Positions 38,531 through 39,213 of a DNA stretch of 39,213 nucleotides are shown here, one piece after another. The first letter of the stretch is position 1. The number at the start of each line of letters is the position of its first letter. Below the pieces are notes generated by a model. It did not search any database, was not told the DNA's origin, and saw only the letters and a list, made by a program, of their open reading frames with translations. The DNA is taken from contig DASTFB010000125.1 in the NCBI GenBank assembly GCA_035709005.1, positions 1 to 39,213 on the forward strand, read 5' to 3'. The stretch comes from Candidatus Methylomirabilota bacterium. GTDB lineage: Bacteria > Methylomirabilota > Methylomirabilia > Rokubacteriales > CSP1-6. The translations under genes and the position numbers were made by a program.

Positions 38531-39213
38531 TCAGATCAGTTCGCGGACCCGGTCTCCCAGGACGGTCCAGGCGATCTTCTCCCGGTTGGGCTGGCCGCGG
38601 AGGAGGGATTGGGCGAATCTCGAGGCCTGCTCCGCCGTCACCTTGCCGGGCAGCGGCGGCTCGAACGGGTCCACCACCGCCTCGAGGATGGCCGGGCCGG
38701 GGGCGGCCAGGAACTCCTCCACCACGCTGCCGCACTGGCCGGCCTCGTCCACGGTGAAGCCGGTGCCGCCGCAGGCTCGCGCGAAGGCAGCGAAGTCGAT
38801 CGGCTGCAGCTCGCACCCGTACTCGGGGTTGCCCAGGAACACCATCTGCTCCCACTTGATTTGCCCCAGCGTGTTGTTCTTCACGACCACGACCTTCACG
38901 GGCAGCCGGTACTTCACGCAGTTGACGAACTCCGCCATGAGCATGGAGAAGCCTCCGTCGCCGACGAAGGCCACGCACTGCCGGTCGGGATAGGCCACCT
39001 GGGCGGCGATGGCATAGGGAAAGCCGTTGGCCATGCTCGCCAGCGTCCCGGACAGGGAGTGGAGCTGGCCCCGTCGGGCCGGGATGTGGCGCGCCCACCA
39101 CGTGGCGATGGTGCCGCTGTCGCAGGCGACGATGGCGTCGCTCCGCAGCCGCTGGCCGAGCTCCCACGCCACCACCTGCGGCTTCATGGGATGGTCCGGG
39201 CGGGTCGCCCGCT
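38531..39213 (-). CDS. Thiamine pyrophosphate enzyme, PoxB-like (C-terminal part)
   Basis: C-terminal third of a TPP-dependent decarboxylase/oxidase; the gene enters from beyond the right edge. The frame is open to base 39213 and reads RATRPDHPMKPQVVAWELGQRL. The ATG at 39187 is therefore an internal Met, as in pyruvate oxidases that carry this RPMKPQ-like segment. Visible are IVACDSGTIATWWARH, the TPP/Mg motif VGDGGFSMLMAEF to VVVKNNTLGQIKWEQ, and the end FEPPLPGKVTAEQASRFAQSLLRG, which fits PoxB-type pyruvate oxidases best. The substrate channel lies in missing parts, so acetolactate synthase-like or sulfoacetaldehyde-type enzymes are not excluded. Confidence 0.87.
   Translation of the reverse strand, partial: RATRPDHPMKPQVVAWELGQRLRSDAIVACDSGTIATWWARHIPARRGQLHSLSGTLASMANGFPYAIAAQVAYPDRQCVAFVGDGGFSMLMAEFVNCVKYRLPVKVVVVKNNTLGQIKWEQMVFLGNPEYGCELQPIDFAAFARACGGTGFTVDEAGQCGSVVEEFLAAPGPAILEAVVDPFEPPLPGKVTAEQASRFAQSLLRGQPNREKIAWTVLGDRVRELI

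Noticed and set aside
38531-39187. Treating the TPP enzyme as a complete 218-residue gene starting at 39187
   Set aside because: The frame remains open to the window edge with family-like residues before that Met, and the motif order shows only the C-terminal third.
1-39213. CRISPR arrays, tRNA/rRNA genes, insertion sequences
   Set aside because: I saw no regularly spaced repeats, no cloverleaf or rRNA-like sequence and no transposase-like protein on either strand; a tRNA scan would confirm.

Overview
The window is a GC-rich (roughly two thirds G+C by eye), densely coded bacterial chromosome segment. A lipid A deacylase-like outer-membrane protein, several periplasmic binding proteins and Tat-type leaders point to a diderm. 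The wealth of ABC importers, hydantoinase/oxoprolinase genes, a CocE-type hydrolase and a selenoprotein would suit a soil or subsurface heterotroph such as Rokubacteria/Methylomirabilota. That placement is an inference from gene content only. I saw no rRNA, tRNA, CRISPR array, transposase or phage gene.

Layout, left to right. (1) 1-2737, minus: a dipeptide/oligopeptide ABC importer (binding protein, permease B, start of permease C). (2) 2937-4545, plus: a DoxX-family membrane protein, then a Xre/MbcA-RES toxin-antitoxin pair whose promoter carries a palindrome between -35 and -10 and whose toxin appears to start at CTG. (3) 4746-6866, minus: two tandem trypsin-like proteases without visible signal peptides, then a NarL/LuxR-type regulator. 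(4) 7110-7933, plus: a small hypothetical protein and a PagL-like protein. (5) 8072-9958: an arsenic/redox group. Thioredoxin-type arsC and a peroxiredoxin-like gene run leftwards, and an aquaporin runs rightwards. The peroxiredoxin-like frame is broken by one TGA exactly at the catalytic Cys position and is followed by a perfect hairpin, so I read it as a selenoprotein. (6) 9951-16121, minus: GntR regulator, binding protein, LivH, LivM, LivG, LivF and a degenerate sixth ABC ATPase, with a GntR-like operator upstream. (7) 16215-17847, minus: pirin and DUF5996.

(8) 17979-28743 forms a divergent catabolic/transport module. Leftwards run a second binding protein, LivH, LivM, an SDR dehydrogenase, a DUF3830 protein, LivG and LivF. 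Rightwards run RidA, HyuA and HyuB, the last carrying a C-terminal four-Cys domain. The two arms share an intergenic region with back-to-back TTGACA boxes. The likely job is uptake and breakdown of one cyclic-amide or related carbonyl/nitrogen compound. (9) 28692-29878, minus: a ClpP-fold protein lacking the catalytic Ser and His, a PPOX-class flavin/F420 protein and a small membrane protein. (10) 29938-34290, minus: a carbohydrate-type ABC importer (Tat-exported binding protein, two permeases, MalK-type ATPase). (11) 34735-39213: an isochorismatase-like hydrolase, a CocE/NonD hydrolase facing it across a strong hairpin terminator, a MetE-like zinc methyltransferase, and the C-terminal part of a PoxB-type TPP enzyme.

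Recurring patterns: most operons use 1-8 nt start/stop overlaps. Both branched-chain-type operons have a strong hairpin directly after the binding-protein gene. Short C-terminal gene stubs remain in some gaps, the clearest a PPOX-family tail at 17910-17957 that resembles the end of the intact PPOX gene at 29104.
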